Shown: positions 18,785 through 26,768 of the stretch, piece after piece
Layout: each line of letters opens with the position of its first letter
How positions within the stretch are numbered: position 1 is the stretch's first letter
Source of the DNA: Verrucomicrobiota bacterium
GTDB lineage: Bacteria > Verrucomicrobiota > Verrucomicrobiia > Opitutales > Opitutaceae
Length of the DNA: 45,694 nt
NCBI GenBank assembly: GCA_023443455.1
Contig: JAEZUE010000041.1
Coordinates: forward strand, 1-45,694
Reading direction: 5' to 3'
Made by a program: the position numbers and the translations under genes
Notes under the pieces: generated by a model
What the model was told of the DNA's origin: nothing
The model's input: the letters and a program-made list of their open reading frames with translations, nothing else
The model's database searches: none

Positions 18785-18809
18785 CCGTTCGCCACCACAC
18801 CTTCGAGCC

Positions 18810-19283
18810 ATGGCCCAACACTCCGCCCAAATCGTCTGGTCGCGCGGCGAACAAGCCTTCACTGACAATCGTTACAGCCGCGCCCACCGGTGGTTGTTCG
18901 ATGGCGGGATCGAGTGCCCCGCCTCCTCGTCGCCGCAAGTGGTGCCGCTCCCGTTCTCGGACGCACACGCGGTCGATCCGGAGGAAGCTTTTGTCGCGAG
19001 CCTGTCGAGTTGCCACATGCTCTGGTTCCTCTCGATCGCGGCGAAGCGCGGCTACCGCGTCGATCGCTACGTCGACCACGCCGCCGGCACCATGGGCCCC
19101 GACAAGGGGGGCCGTATCGCCATGTTGCAGGTCGTGCTCGCTCCCGAAGTCGTTTTCTCCGGAGGCAAGATCCCGACAGCCGAGGAGCACGAACAGATGC
19201 ACGCGTCGGCCCACCACGAGTGCGTCATTGCCAACTCGGTGCGAAGCGAAGTGCGCTGTCACCCGAGTATTGTGCAGCCCTGA
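18810..19283 (+). CDS. OsmC family protein
   Basis: This 157-residue protein belongs to the OsmC/Ohr superfamily, in a subgroup different from the one at 6025-6432. The two cysteines expected for peroxide reduction are C68 (FVASLSSCHMLWFL) and C138 (HHECVIANSV). Members reduce hydroperoxides, but this subgroup is mostly uncharacterised. The start follows the GH13 stop by 25 bp on the same strand, so the two could share a transcript. ATG 18810 gives the normal family N-terminus. Confidence 0.9.
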   Translation: MAQHSAQIVWSRGEQAFTDNRYSRAHRWLFDGGIECPASSSPQVVPLPFSDAHAVDPEEAFVASLSSCHMLWFLSIAAKRGYRVDRYVDHAAGTMGPDKGGRIAMLQVVLAPEVVFSGGKIPTAEEHEQMHASAHHECVIANSVRSEVRCHPSIVQP

Positions 19284-19430
19284 ACCGCACCGGAATCCGG
19301 GACACCAAAAACTGTCTCTGGCGTCCCATTTCTGGAACCCGCTTCAGCGTACCCCGCCGGCTGTCGGCGTTGCCAGCCCGCTCGTCACGGATCAATTGCG
19401 ACAAACAACCGACCAACGGACGCTGGCGCC

Positions 19431-19907
19431 ATGAACTCGCATCGCTCTGTCTCCCTTTCTGGCGGGCACGGTATCCGCATCCTCGCCACCTGTGCGGCCA
19501 TCGACCTCGCGTTGGCCCTGCTCCATGTTGGCGCCATCTTCTTCGGCGAGGCCGGCGCCCGTTTTTTCACCGCACCCCGCTTCGTGTTGGAACTCATCCG
19601 CACCGGCAGCTGGTTGATCGCCCCGGTCTGCCTCGTAATCGTGTCCGTATTGGGCACCTTCGCACTCTATGCGTGGTCCGCCGCCGGGCGGATGCGCCGC
19701 TTGCCCTGGCAGCGGGGCGGGCTGATGACCATCGGCTGCATCTTCACGCTGCGCGGTCTCGTCCTGTTCCCGCAACTGGTCCTTATGCAGCGCCATCCCG
19801 GCGTGTTCCCGTGGCAGGGACCGGTGTTCTCGGCCGTGGCTCTTGCGCTCGGCATCGCCCACCTCGTCGGTGCACGGATGCGGTGGCACGCACTCATCCC
19901 CGCGTGA
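19431..19907 (+). CDS. Small four-helix membrane protein of unknown function
   Basis: This 158-residue protein has four predicted transmembrane segments: ILATCAAIDLALALLHVGAI, then APVCLVIVSVLGTFALYAWS, then MTIGCIFTLRGLVLFPQLV, and GPVFSAVALALGIAHLVGA. Basic loops (RMRRLPWQR) suggest their topology. I recognise no named family. The start codon is the first ATG in a frame with good codon usage; it is separated from the OsmC gene by 147 bp in which I see nothing of note. Confidence 0.75.
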   Translation: MNSHRSVSLSGGHGIRILATCAAIDLALALLHVGAIFFGEAGARFFTAPRFVLELIRTGSWLIAPVCLVIVSVLGTFALYAWSAAGRMRRLPWQRGGLMTIGCIFTLRGLVLFPQLVLMQRHPGVFPWQGPVFSAVALALGIAHLVGARMRWHALIPA

Positions 19908-19969
19908 ACACCATCTCCGGCAACCCGCCCTCACCCTCCCCCAAAACTCCGGCGCAACGCGCAACCGAT

Positions 19970-20100
19970 GACGCAAATTTTCGTCCGACCGCGACACGTA
20001 TTTGCGTCTTCGCCCGCCCCACAACCACGCCGGAGCAGACATTTCGTGCCGAAGACGCATTTTCATGTCCCGATCGCGACAGGGAAATGCGTCTTTCTCG
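19970..20100. repeat. Two tandem homologous hairpins (GACGCA .. TGCGTC)
   Basis: Unit 1 (19970-20011) has arms GACGCAAAT and ATTTGCGTC. Unit 2 (20051-20100) has arms AAGACGCATTT and AAATGCGTCTT around an inner TGTC..GACA pair. The loops share GTCC(C)GA..GCGACA, so the two are copies of one hairpin. They occupy the gene-free 19908-20199 region between two genes facing each other. Confidence 0.7.
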
Positions 20101-20199
20101 GTTCCGACCGTTGCGAGGTTGTGCCTGCGGCAGGCGGGGCCGGCCTTTGAACGAGGCGCGGTCCCCAGCGGCGCGACGGAGTTTCCGCCACCTCCGATG

Positions 20200-21537
20200 T
20201 CAGTACTTCGTGAGCACAACGTTGCGGTAGAAAACCTCGGCGCCCTCGCTTTGCAGCAAGATGCGACCGGCGCGCACGGTGGCGTCGTGGCCGACGTTGA
20301 CGAGGCGGCCGTTGACCCAGTGCTCGATCTCGCCGTCGCGACAGACGACCTCGATCGTGTTCCACTCGCCGCGCGGCTGCTCGGAATTCTCCGTGCGGAT
20401 CACGTGCCGCATGCCCCACTCCTCCTTCGACTCGTTGGGGGATTCGAGCGTGGCACCGGCCACGCACCAGATGTCGCCGCAGTCCTCCTCCTGCACCTGA
20501 CACTCGATCGACTTCGGCCAGACCTGGTCCGGCTCGCCGAGCGGGAAATGGTAGAGGATGCCACTGTCGCGCTTCCACTGGTCGCGCGGCGGATAGCGCT
20601 TCTCGCCCCACTTGAACTCGGCGCGCAGGTGGTAGTTGGCGAAGCTCTCCTCGGTGGCGAGGTAGCCGAACTCGCTGCCCTTGATGTGCAGCACGCCGTC
20701 CTCGACGCGGAAGATTCCTTCCGGATCCTGCCCGCGCTCGCGCTTGTCGAGGAAGGGATACCAACCGGCGAGGTCGCGTCCGTTCAGCAGCGGCCGCGTG
20801 TTCAATTCCCGAATCCAGATGTTGCGGAACGAGACCGGATTGCCGTGATCCTGCAGAGCGAGCGGCTGGAGAAAGGGGTGTTTCTCATAGGGTGGACGGC
20901 CGATCCACGCCGTCGGCCCGTCGAGCGCTACATGGTCCTGCACCAGCACCCCGTTGTGGAAGACGGTCACGACCGCGGGCGAGCGCACGGAGCCGTCGCC
21001 GTTGAAGCGCGGCGCGGTGAAGACGATGTCGTAGCTCTGCCATTCGCCGGGCGCGCGGCACACGTTCACCAACGGCGCCGCCGCCTTGTAGAGCGAGGCG
21101 GCCTGGCCGTTCACGTAGGTCGGGTTGTTGTGGCTGTCGAGGACCTGGACCTCGTAGCGGCCCTGCAGATAAACGCCGCTGTTGCCGCGCCCCTGACCTT
21201 CGCCGGACACCACCGACGGGCTGCGCCATTCGAGGTGCAACTGGCAGTCGGCGAACCCGCGCTGGGTGCGGATACCGCCCGTCCCCGGAGCGATCGTGAG
21301 CACGCCGTCGGCCACCGTCCAACCGGCCGGCCCGCCCTTCTCGGATTCCCACGCGTCGAGGTTCGTGCCGTCGAAGAGCACGATCGCGTCGGACGGGATG
21401 CCCGTCTCGGCCGGGACCGAAACCACCGGCGGCACCGGTGTCCAAACTTCGGTGGCGGCCGAATCGCCCGCGTCGGCGGCGAACACGACGAGCGGCAACG
21501 CAAACAGGGGAAGCGAGACCAGGGGGAAGCGTTTCAT
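20200..21537 (-). CDS. Exported protein with two DUF1080 (3-keto-disaccharide hydrolase-like) domains
   Basis: This 445-residue protein has a signal peptide (MKRFPLVSLPLFALPLVVFA) and two copies of the DUF1080 jelly-roll. The first begins around residue 48 (AIVLFDGTNLDAWESEKGGP) and the second around residue 250 (RPLLNGRDLAGWYPFLDKRE). Each has the characteristic lectin-like strands with RGNSGVYLQGRYEVQVLDS and RDSGILYHFP. DUF1080 proteins are abundant in Planctomycetes and Verrucomicrobia; some hydrolyse 3-keto-disaccharides and 3-keto-glycosides. Which glycan this one acts on is unknown. It faces the GH28 gene on the same strand and could join it in pectin or plant-glycan use. Confidence 0.9.
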   Translation of the reverse strand: MKRFPLVSLPLFALPLVVFAADAGDSAATEVWTPVPPVVSVPAETGIPSDAIVLFDGTNLDAWESEKGGPAGWTVADGVLTIAPGTGGIRTQRGFADCQLHLEWRSPSVVSGEGQGRGNSGVYLQGRYEVQVLDSHNNPTYVNGQAASLYKAAAPLVNVCRAPGEWQSYDIVFTAPRFNGDGSVRSPAVVTVFHNGVLVQDHVALDGPTAWIGRPPYEKHPFLQPLALQDHGNPVSFRNIWIRELNTRPLLNGRDLAGWYPFLDKRERGQDPEGIFRVEDGVLHIKGSEFGYLATEESFANYHLRAEFKWGEKRYPPRDQWKRDSGILYHFPLGEPDQVWPKSIECQVQEEDCGDIWCVAGATLESPNESKEEWGMRHVIRTENSEQPRGEWNTIEVVCRDGEIEHWVNGRLVNVGHDATVRAGRILLQSEGAEVFYRNVVLTKY

Positions 21538-21608
21538 GCGAGGCAGGAGCGTGCCCGGGCGGCCCCGCCCATGGCGAGCCGCAAGCCGATGCGTAGCATG
21601 CTCAACCC

Positions 21609-21808
21609 GTAGGTCCAGTCTCCGACTGGACCCCCGACTGGACCCGGCCGACGTAGGCAATTCCTACAGCCACACCAGCCACCGCCGGCACGGAGGCCGG
21701 CGCCACGCGTGGTCCGACACGCTATGCCGTGGCGCAGGCGTCCCTGCCTGCGAGGCGACGCGCACGTCAGCTCCTGCCCCAACGGAACCGGTCGCAAACC
21801 GGTCCTAC
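21609..21808. repeat. Cluster of four short hairpin modules between GH28 and DUF1080 genes
   Basis: Four modules occur: GTAGG + stem TCCAGTC/GACTGGA (21609-21631); GTGGCGC + stem GCCGGC (minus strand, 21684-21708); GTGGCGC + stem GCAGGC/GCCTGC (21728-21752); GTAGG + stem ACCGGT (minus strand, 21786-21808). The last one supplies the TAG stop codon of the GH28 gene. The same four types recur at 38012-38256. Confidence 0.82.
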
Positions 21809-23430
21809 TTCGTCTCCACTTGATCGAGCACCAACCCGCGCACGTCCTTCCGCACGATGGTCGGGACGCCATAACGTCCATCGGCCCGCACGCGCGACAA
21901 ACGACAACCGTCGACATCCTCGAAATACAGGGGCGGACGTTCGTCGGGGCTCGCCACGCGCAACTCGACGTCGGCGAAATCCACATTGCGCGCGTGCCGC
22001 ACAAAGGCGCCCCAGGCCGGCATCGTGCCCCAACGCCCGGGCGGGCCGGGCTCCGGATAGTCGGCCTCGTACTCGGGAATCTCGCGCTGCGCATCGGTGC
22101 CGGTGCCGCCGCCGCGGTATTCGACGAGTATATCGCGCAACGTCACGTCCTCGATCGGGTGACCAGGCAACCCAACGATCATGAGGCCGTACTCCGGCGC
22201 GACGTCGGTCGCGATCAGGTGCGCGATCTTGATCCGGCGCACGGTGCCGGCCGTCGGATTGCCCGGCGCACGCAACCGTGCCCCGAGCCGGATGAAGAGC
22301 GGCGTGTTCTGCACCTCGCGCATCACGAGGTTCGTGGCGACCACGTCTTCGAGGATGCCGCCGTCGACCTGCTCGAGGGCGAGTCCACGGCAGTGGTCGA
22401 AAATACAGTTGGTGATCGTGATGTTGCGGAAACCGCCGCTCGATTCGGTGCCGAGCTTGATGCGGCCGTGCGGCCCGCCGCGGGTCTTCCACGTCGTGCG
22501 ACGCGTGCCGTCGAGCAGCGAGCCCTCGTCGTAGCCGCTGACGAGACAGTCGGAGATCGTCACGTTCTCGGTGAGGCGCGGCTCGCCGAACGGGGCGCTA
22601 CTCTTCAGGCAGATCGCGTCGTCCCACGGGGCGTTCACCGAACAGCGGGAGATGCGCACGTTGCGGCAACCGTCGATGTCCATGCCGTCGCGGTTGGTGT
22701 CAATGCGCAGGTTGTCGATGGTGAGGTTGTCGACCTCGGTCGTGAGAATGCCGAAGTGTCCGCCGTGCAGAATCGAGAAGTCGCGCAGGGTCACATTGCG
22801 GCTGCGCACGATGGCGATCGCCTTGTTGCCCGCGCCGTCGCGCAGACGGTCGCGCGCCTTCGGGTGTCCCCACGGTCCGGGCACAAGCTCGGGCCGCGGC
22901 GCGAACGCGAACGGCCCGTCGGCCTCGAGCACGTCGGGAACTTCGGTCGGCTCGGGCTGGTAGCGCGCGCCGACCGGCAGAGCGACAGGCGTGTTGCCGC
23001 GGCTGAGTCCGCGGCCGAAGATCCGGCCCGCGCCCTCGATCGTGACGTTCTCGAGGCCGTCGCCCCAGATCAGGCTGTTGCGGAAATGCGTGTGCCCGAA
23101 GTCCTGATGCACATTGTGCGGATTCGGCTCGGGCGCGTCGTAGCCGCCGGGTTCGCCTTCGGGTGGCGGATCGGCGGCGAGCAGTGTGGCGCCGGACTCG
23201 AGCCGCAGTGTAATGTGGCTGCGCAGGCGCACGGTGTAAGAGAGGTAGTCGCCGGCCGGCAGTACCACGGTGCCGCCGCCGGCCTCGGCCGCGGCGTCGA
23301 TCGCGCGGTTGATCGCCGGCGAGTCGAGCGCGACGCCATCGCCCTTGGCGCCGAAAGCACGCACGTCGAACTCGGCGGCGGAGGCGGCGAATCCGGCACT
23401 GATCAGGAGAAGGAGAAACGGAAGTTTCAT
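21805..23430 (-). CDS. Exported GH28 polygalacturonase-like enzyme
   Basis: This 541-residue right-handed beta-helix enzyme has a signal peptide (MKLPFLLLLISAGFAASA). It opens FDVRAFGAKGDGVALDSPAI, the common start of GH28 and related parallel-beta-helix enzymes. GH28 catalytic motifs are seen as IDTNRDGMDIDG (Asp 244-251), WDDAICLKS (D270, D271, K276) and GRIKLGTES (the RIK motif). The family cleaves galacturonic-acid linkages in pectin or related uronans, outside the cytoplasm. The exact substrate (galacturonan, rhamnogalacturonan or xylogalacturonan) cannot be decided. The 129-bp repeat array lies directly upstream of its start codon, and its stop codon lies inside a GTAGG hairpin module. 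Confidence 0.9.
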   Translation of the reverse strand: MKLPFLLLLISAGFAASAAEFDVRAFGAKGDGVALDSPAINRAIDAAAEAGGGTVVLPAGDYLSYTVRLRSHITLRLESGATLLAADPPPEGEPGGYDAPEPNPHNVHQDFGHTHFRNSLIWGDGLENVTIEGAGRIFGRGLSRGNTPVALPVGARYQPEPTEVPDVLEADGPFAFAPRPELVPGPWGHPKARDRLRDGAGNKAIAIVRSRNVTLRDFSILHGGHFGILTTEVDNLTIDNLRIDTNRDGMDIDGCRNVRISRCSVNAPWDDAICLKSSAPFGEPRLTENVTISDCLVSGYDEGSLLDGTRRTTWKTRGGPHGRIKLGTESSGGFRNITITNCIFDHCRGLALEQVDGGILEDVVATNLVMREVQNTPLFIRLGARLRAPGNPTAGTVRRIKIAHLIATDVAPEYGLMIVGLPGHPIEDVTLRDILVEYRGGGTGTDAQREIPEYEADYPEPGPPGRWGTMPAWGAFVRHARNVDFADVELRVASPDERPPLYFEDVDGCRLSRVRADGRYGVPTIVRKDVRGLVLDQVETK

Positions 23431-23450
23431 AAAAACCGGCAGAGCGTATG

Positions 23451-24352
23451 GAAGCCGGCGCACAGAGCGAGCGATGCCTGGGGATCGCGGCCTAAAGGCG
23501 CGCGCCACAGGCGAGGGACCCAAGCGAAACCGAGCGTAGGGCTGCACCTGATGGCCGTGGCGCGGGCTTCAGCCCGCGGGGGTTGGCCCACCCGGCGAGC
23601 GACGCCTCGGGAATCGCGGCCTAAAGGCGCACGCCACGGGCGAAGGGATGCGAGCGAAACAGAGCGTAGGGCCGCAGCGGATGGCCGTGGCGCGGGCTTC
23701 AGCCCGCGGGAGTTGACCCACCCGGCAAGCGGCGCCGGGGAATCGCGGCCTAAAGGCGCGCGCCACGGGCGAGGGACCCGAGCGAGACCGAGCGTAGGGC
23801 CGCAGCGGATGGCCGTGGCGCGGGCTTCAGCCCGCGGGGGTTGACCCACCCGACGAGCGGCGCCGGGGGAATCGCGGCCTAAAGGCACGCGCCACGGGCG
23901 AGGGACCCGAGCGAGACCGATCGTAGTGCCGTAGCGGATCGCCGTGGCGCGGGCTTCAGCCCGCGGGAGTTGGCCCACCCGACGAGCGGCGCCTGGGGAT
24001 TCGCGGCCTAAAGGCGCGCGCCACGGGGGAAGGACGCGAGCGAGACCGAGCATAAGGCCGTAGCGGATCGCCATGGCGCGGGCTTCAGCCCGCGGGAATT
24101 GACCCACCCGGCGAGCGGCGCCGGGGATTCGCGGCCTAAAGGCGCGCGCCACGGGCGAGGGACCCGAGCGAGACCGATCGTAGTGCCGTAGCGGATCGCC
24201 GTGGCGCGGGCTTCAGCCCGCGGGAGTTGGCCCACCCGACGAGCGGCGCCGGGGAATCGCGGCCTAAAGGCGCGCGCCACGGGCGAAGGGATGCGAGCGA
24301 AACAGAGCGTAGGGCCGCAGCGGATGGCCGTGGCGCGGGCTTCAGCCCGCGA
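23451..24352. repeat. Seven-unit ~129-bp tandem array of paired hairpins
   Basis: Seven copies are spaced 128-130 bp apart, with GATGGCC/GATCGCC landmarks at 23550, 23680, 23808, 23937, 24066, 24194 and 24323. Each full unit has a GTGGCGC-anchored hairpin with stem CGCGGGCT/AGCCCGCG, then ~30 bp, then the complementary GTGGCGC-anchored hairpin with CCTTTAGG core. These ends are therefore inverted repeats ~82 bp apart. Units differ by scattered substitutions (e.g. GAGGGACCC versus GAAGGGATG). The last unit is cut by the insertion sequence. There is no coding potential that looks real. Confidence 0.9.
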
Positions 24353-24433
24353 CTGGAGTTTGGCCAATTTCAGAATCGAGGTCGGTCTTAAATTTAGAGT
24401 GACAGACCTTAGTATAGGCGCCAGCCTGCAGTC

Positions 24434-24772
24434 ATGTCCGATCCTGCGACACGAGACGAGATCCTCGCCGCTTTCGAAATTGCATTGGAGACCCAATTGC
24501 GGGCGATTCGTCGCCTGCGCGGCCAGCGAACGAAGCCGGCTCGGGCTGGTCGGAAAGGTATGTCCAATATTACAATGGCGTACAGGCAGCTTCTTCTGGC
24601 AAAAGGTCCGATGCATGTCGACGATCTGATCGAGGCGATCGCCAAAGCCCACGGGGTGAGGCCGGCGCGCGATTCGTTGGTCTCGGCATTGAGCAAGAAG
24701 GTGGTCGCCGGGGACCGCTTCGAGAAGACCGCACCCAACACCTTCGGGATTCGCGCCGATGCTCGTGGATGA
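24434..24772 (+). CDS. HARE-HTH-like winged-helix accessory protein of the insertion sequence
   Basis: This 112-residue protein lies inside the insertion sequence ahead of the transposase. The first 40 residues are helical and basic. Residues 45-107 match the HARE-HTH winged-helix pattern: a helix AYRQLLLAKGPMHVDDLIEA ('gPLhv.eI' hallmark), VRPARDSLVSALSKKV as helix 3, and the wing GDRFEKTAPNTFGIR ('srF..v..gtfgL' hallmark). HARE-HTH domains link transcription, chromatin and restriction proteins and are thought to bind DNA, perhaps modified DNA. A role in transposase expression or end binding is inference. It overlaps the transposase start by 14 bp, implying coupling. Confidence 0.75.
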   Translation: MSDPATRDEILAAFEIALETQLRAIRRLRGQRTKPARAGRKGMSNITMAYRQLLLAKGPMHVDDLIEAIAKAHGVRPARDSLVSALSKKVVAGDRFEKTAPNTFGIRADARG

Positions 24773-26126
24773 ATGGCTGCGGCTGGTGGCCGCTTGGGAG
24801 GAGGTCTTCACCCAACAGCGGGTCTGGCATCGCGCCCGTCGCCTGGCGCTGGGGCTGCTTGTCGGGTTGGGGGTTCGCACGATCACCCGCGCCCTCGGCG
24901 CGGTCGGGCGGGAGCAGCAGGCGTGGAGCAACGACTACCGGCTGTTCTCCCGCAGTCCGTGGGCCTTGCGCGCGTTGTTCGCCCCGGTCGTGGAGGCGGC
25001 CTTGGCGTTGCAGCCGGCCGGGCCGGTGGTGGCCGCGGGCGATTACACCCATCTGGCCAGACCGGGCCGGAAAGTGAAGGCGGCACATTGGACGCGCGAC
25101 CCGTTGTCTCCGGCGTTTCATGTCAATTTGGTGCGGGCGGTGCGGTTCTTCCAGCTCGCGCTGATCGTGCCCTGCGGCCAGGCCGCGCCACGGGCGGTCC
25201 CGGTGGCCTTCGCCGAAAGTCCGGTGCCGCGCAAACCGGGGCGCAAGGCCACCGATGCGGATCGGGCCGCCTATCGCGCCGAACAGAAACGCCAGCCCGC
25301 AGCGGTGGCCGCGCGCTCGGAACTGGTCGCCTTGCGCGAGGAACTCGACGCGCACGGGGCCCAAGACCGGCCGCTGTGGGTGGCGCTGGACGGCGGCTTC
25401 TGCCAACGCCGTTTCCTCGAGGAGCCGATCGAGCGGGTGGAATTGCTCTGCCGGACGCGCAAGGATGCGGTGCTGTGCCGCCGCCATGAAGGTACGGGCA
25501 CGCGCTTCTACGCCGAAGCGACCTTCACGCCAGAGAGCGTCCGGCAGGACGATGCACAACCTTGGCAGACGATGACGGCACGCTTCGGCGCGAAGGAGCA
25601 CACATTGCGCTACAAGGATTGCGGCACCGTCTACTGGCGCAACGGCGCCCGCCGGCGGCCGTTGCGCCTGATCGTGCTTGCGCCCCAGCCCTATCGCCGG
25701 TCGGCGCAGGGCAAGCTGTTGTATCGCGAACCCGGTTATCTACTCACCACCGATCTGACCAGTCCGGCGGCCCTGCTCGTCCAGGCGTATCTGGACCGTT
25801 GGCAGATCGAGGTGGCCCACCGCGACGAGAAGAGCGTGATGGGCGTCGGCCAGGCGCAGGTCTGGAACGACCAATCCGTAACCCGTCAACCTGCCTTCGC
25901 CGTCGCCGCCTACGCCATGCTCCTGCTTGCCGGCATCAAAACCTACGGAGGGATCCGCGGCCCCTCTCTGCCCGCGCTGCCTCGCTGGCGCGGGCCTGCT
26001 GGCCGACCTTCCTGCCTCGACCTGGTCACCGCCTTGCGCTCCCAGCTCGTCGACCGCCCCGAACTGCTCGCCGACTGGCAGGGTTCCTTCGGTCTCGCGC
26101 ACGCCATCGAGCACGCCGCCGCCTGA
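24759..26126 (+). CDS. DDE transposase, IS4/IS701-like
   Basis: This 455-residue transposase has an RNase H-like DDE core. Candidate catalytic residues are D95 (VAAGDYTHLA), D211 (LWVALDGGF) and E351. The IS4 signature Y-(2)-R-(3)-E-(6)-K is exact: Y344, R347, E351, K358 in YLDRWQIEVAHRDEK. The protein ends 13 bp before the right terminal repeat, as is usual for compact elements. The frame is uninterrupted. The ATG at 24759 overlaps the HARE-HTH gene. Assignment between IS4 and IS701 groups cannot be settled by eye. Confidence 0.93.
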   Translation: MLVDEWLRLVAAWEEVFTQQRVWHRARRLALGLLVGLGVRTITRALGAVGREQQAWSNDYRLFSRSPWALRALFAPVVEAALALQPAGPVVAAGDYTHLARPGRKVKAAHWTRDPLSPAFHVNLVRAVRFFQLALIVPCGQAAPRAVPVAFAESPVPRKPGRKATDADRAAYRAEQKRQPAAVAARSELVALREELDAHGAQDRPLWVALDGGFCQRRFLEEPIERVELLCRTRKDAVLCRRHEGTGTRFYAEATFTPESVRQDDAQPWQTMTARFGAKEHTLRYKDCGTVYWRNGARRRPLRLIVLAPQPYRRSAQGKLLYREPGYLLTTDLTSPAALLVQAYLDRWQIEVAHRDEKSVMGVGQAQVWNDQSVTRQPAFAVAAYAMLLLAGIKTYGGIRGPSLPALPRWRGPAGRPSCLDLVTALRSQLVDRPELLADWQGSFGLAHAIEHAAA

Positions 26127-26154
26127 ATCCATCTCCAGTTGGCCAAACTCCAGC

Positions 26155-26178
26155 GGGCGTCGCAAGCGACGCCCCTAC
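26155..26178 (-). repeat. GTAGG hairpin module next to the insertion sequence
   Basis: On the minus strand GTAGG is followed by the perfect stem GGCGTCGC/GCGACGCC with a TT loop. It lies 14 bp after the stop of the 26192-26512 gene and 2 bp from the insertion sequence. Relatives occur at 29754 and 29865. Confidence 0.75.
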
Positions 26179-26191
26179 GACGGGCAACTAC

Positions 26192-26512
26192 TCAGAAGGG
26201 TAAATCGTCGTCGGACGGTGCGCGCTCGACGCGATCCGGCTTCGGCGCGAGCGGGAACAGGTCGTCCTCGATGGCCGCACCGGGGAAGCCATCCCGCTCG
26301 CACTGCCGCTCGTGGAGGAGCTCGTAGTACCCCTCTGCGGCGAGGAAACAGTCGTCGGCGTGGGCGCGCAGGAAGTCCTCGACCGGCAGACCTCCGATCA
26401 GCGGGATCCGGATCCGCTTCATCTTTCCGCCCACGAAGTAGGTCTCGTAGCGGAAGTCGCGCCCTTTCACAGGCTCTCCGGGAGCGGGCTTCTTTTTCTT
26501 CTTTTTGGCCAT
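26192..26512 (-). CDS. Small basic protein of unknown function
   Basis: This 106-residue protein starts MAKKKKKKPAPGEPV, a lysine-rich head that may bind nucleic acid or be unstructured. The rest (YETYFVGGKMKRIRIPLIGG then VEDFLRAHADDCFLAAEGYY) looks like a folded alpha/beta domain with a recognisable hydrophobic pattern. It ends in an acidic tail PSDDDLPF. I recognise no family. ATG 26512 is chosen because codon usage and the lysine run begin there. It lies downstream of cysNC on the same strand, separated by a hairpin-rich gap. Confidence 0.65.
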   Translation of the reverse strand: MAKKKKKKPAPGEPVKGRDFRYETYFVGGKMKRIRIPLIGGLPVEDFLRAHADDCFLAAEGYYELLHERQCERDGFPGAAIEDDLFPLAPKPDRVERAPSDDDLPF

Positions 26513-26579
26513 CGGGAAACTACGGGCGGCGACGCCAACGTCGTCGGGCATCGCGCCCCGCAGACCGGTGCCTGCGGAC

Positions 26580-26762
26580 TCTGTTGTGGTCGCGAAAGCC
26601 ACCGAGGCTTTCGGCCACTGCGCGCACGCCGAAGGTCTTGGCAACCCTCGCTACCACAGATTTCAGGTTCTTGCGCACATCCCAAGAAACCTGCCCGCTC
26701 CCCGAACGGCGCAGCCGCTCGGGGCCTCAGGAATCCGGCCTGTGCCGGATTCCTTGCCGGCT
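26580..26762. repeat. Hairpin-rich gap downstream of cysNC
   Basis: Three hairpins occupy this gene-free stretch: CGAAAGCC/GGCTTTCG (near 26595-26618), CGAACGGC..GCCGCTCG (26703-26722), and AGGAATCCGG/CCGGATTCCT (26729-26754). The last pair recurs in the same order at 39417-39464 next to the glyS stop. They may end cysNC transcription, but none has a T-run. Confidence 0.65.
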
Positions 26763-26768
26763 TCCTTT

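Larger units (their letters stand above)
24353..26153 (+). mobile_element. IS4/IS701-like insertion sequence, complete, with accessory gene
   Basis: The 1,801-bp element is bounded by perfect 15-bp terminal inverted repeats: CTGGAGTTTGGCCAA at 24353-24367 and its complement at 26139-26153. It carries a DDE transposase and an upstream HARE-HTH gene overlapping it by 14 bp. I see no convincing target-site duplication: left flank is GCCCGCGA from the tandem array, right flank is CGGGCGTC from a GTAGG hairpin module. It therefore sits between two hairpin repeats. Both genes look intact, so the element may still be mobile. Confidence 0.92.

Noticed and set aside
23451..24352. CRISPR array
   Set aside because: Units are ~129 bp and contiguous, with no short repeat separated by unique spacers and no cas gene nearby.
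24340..26165. Target-site duplication of the insertion sequence
   Set aside because: Bases next to the two ends do not match for more than chance.
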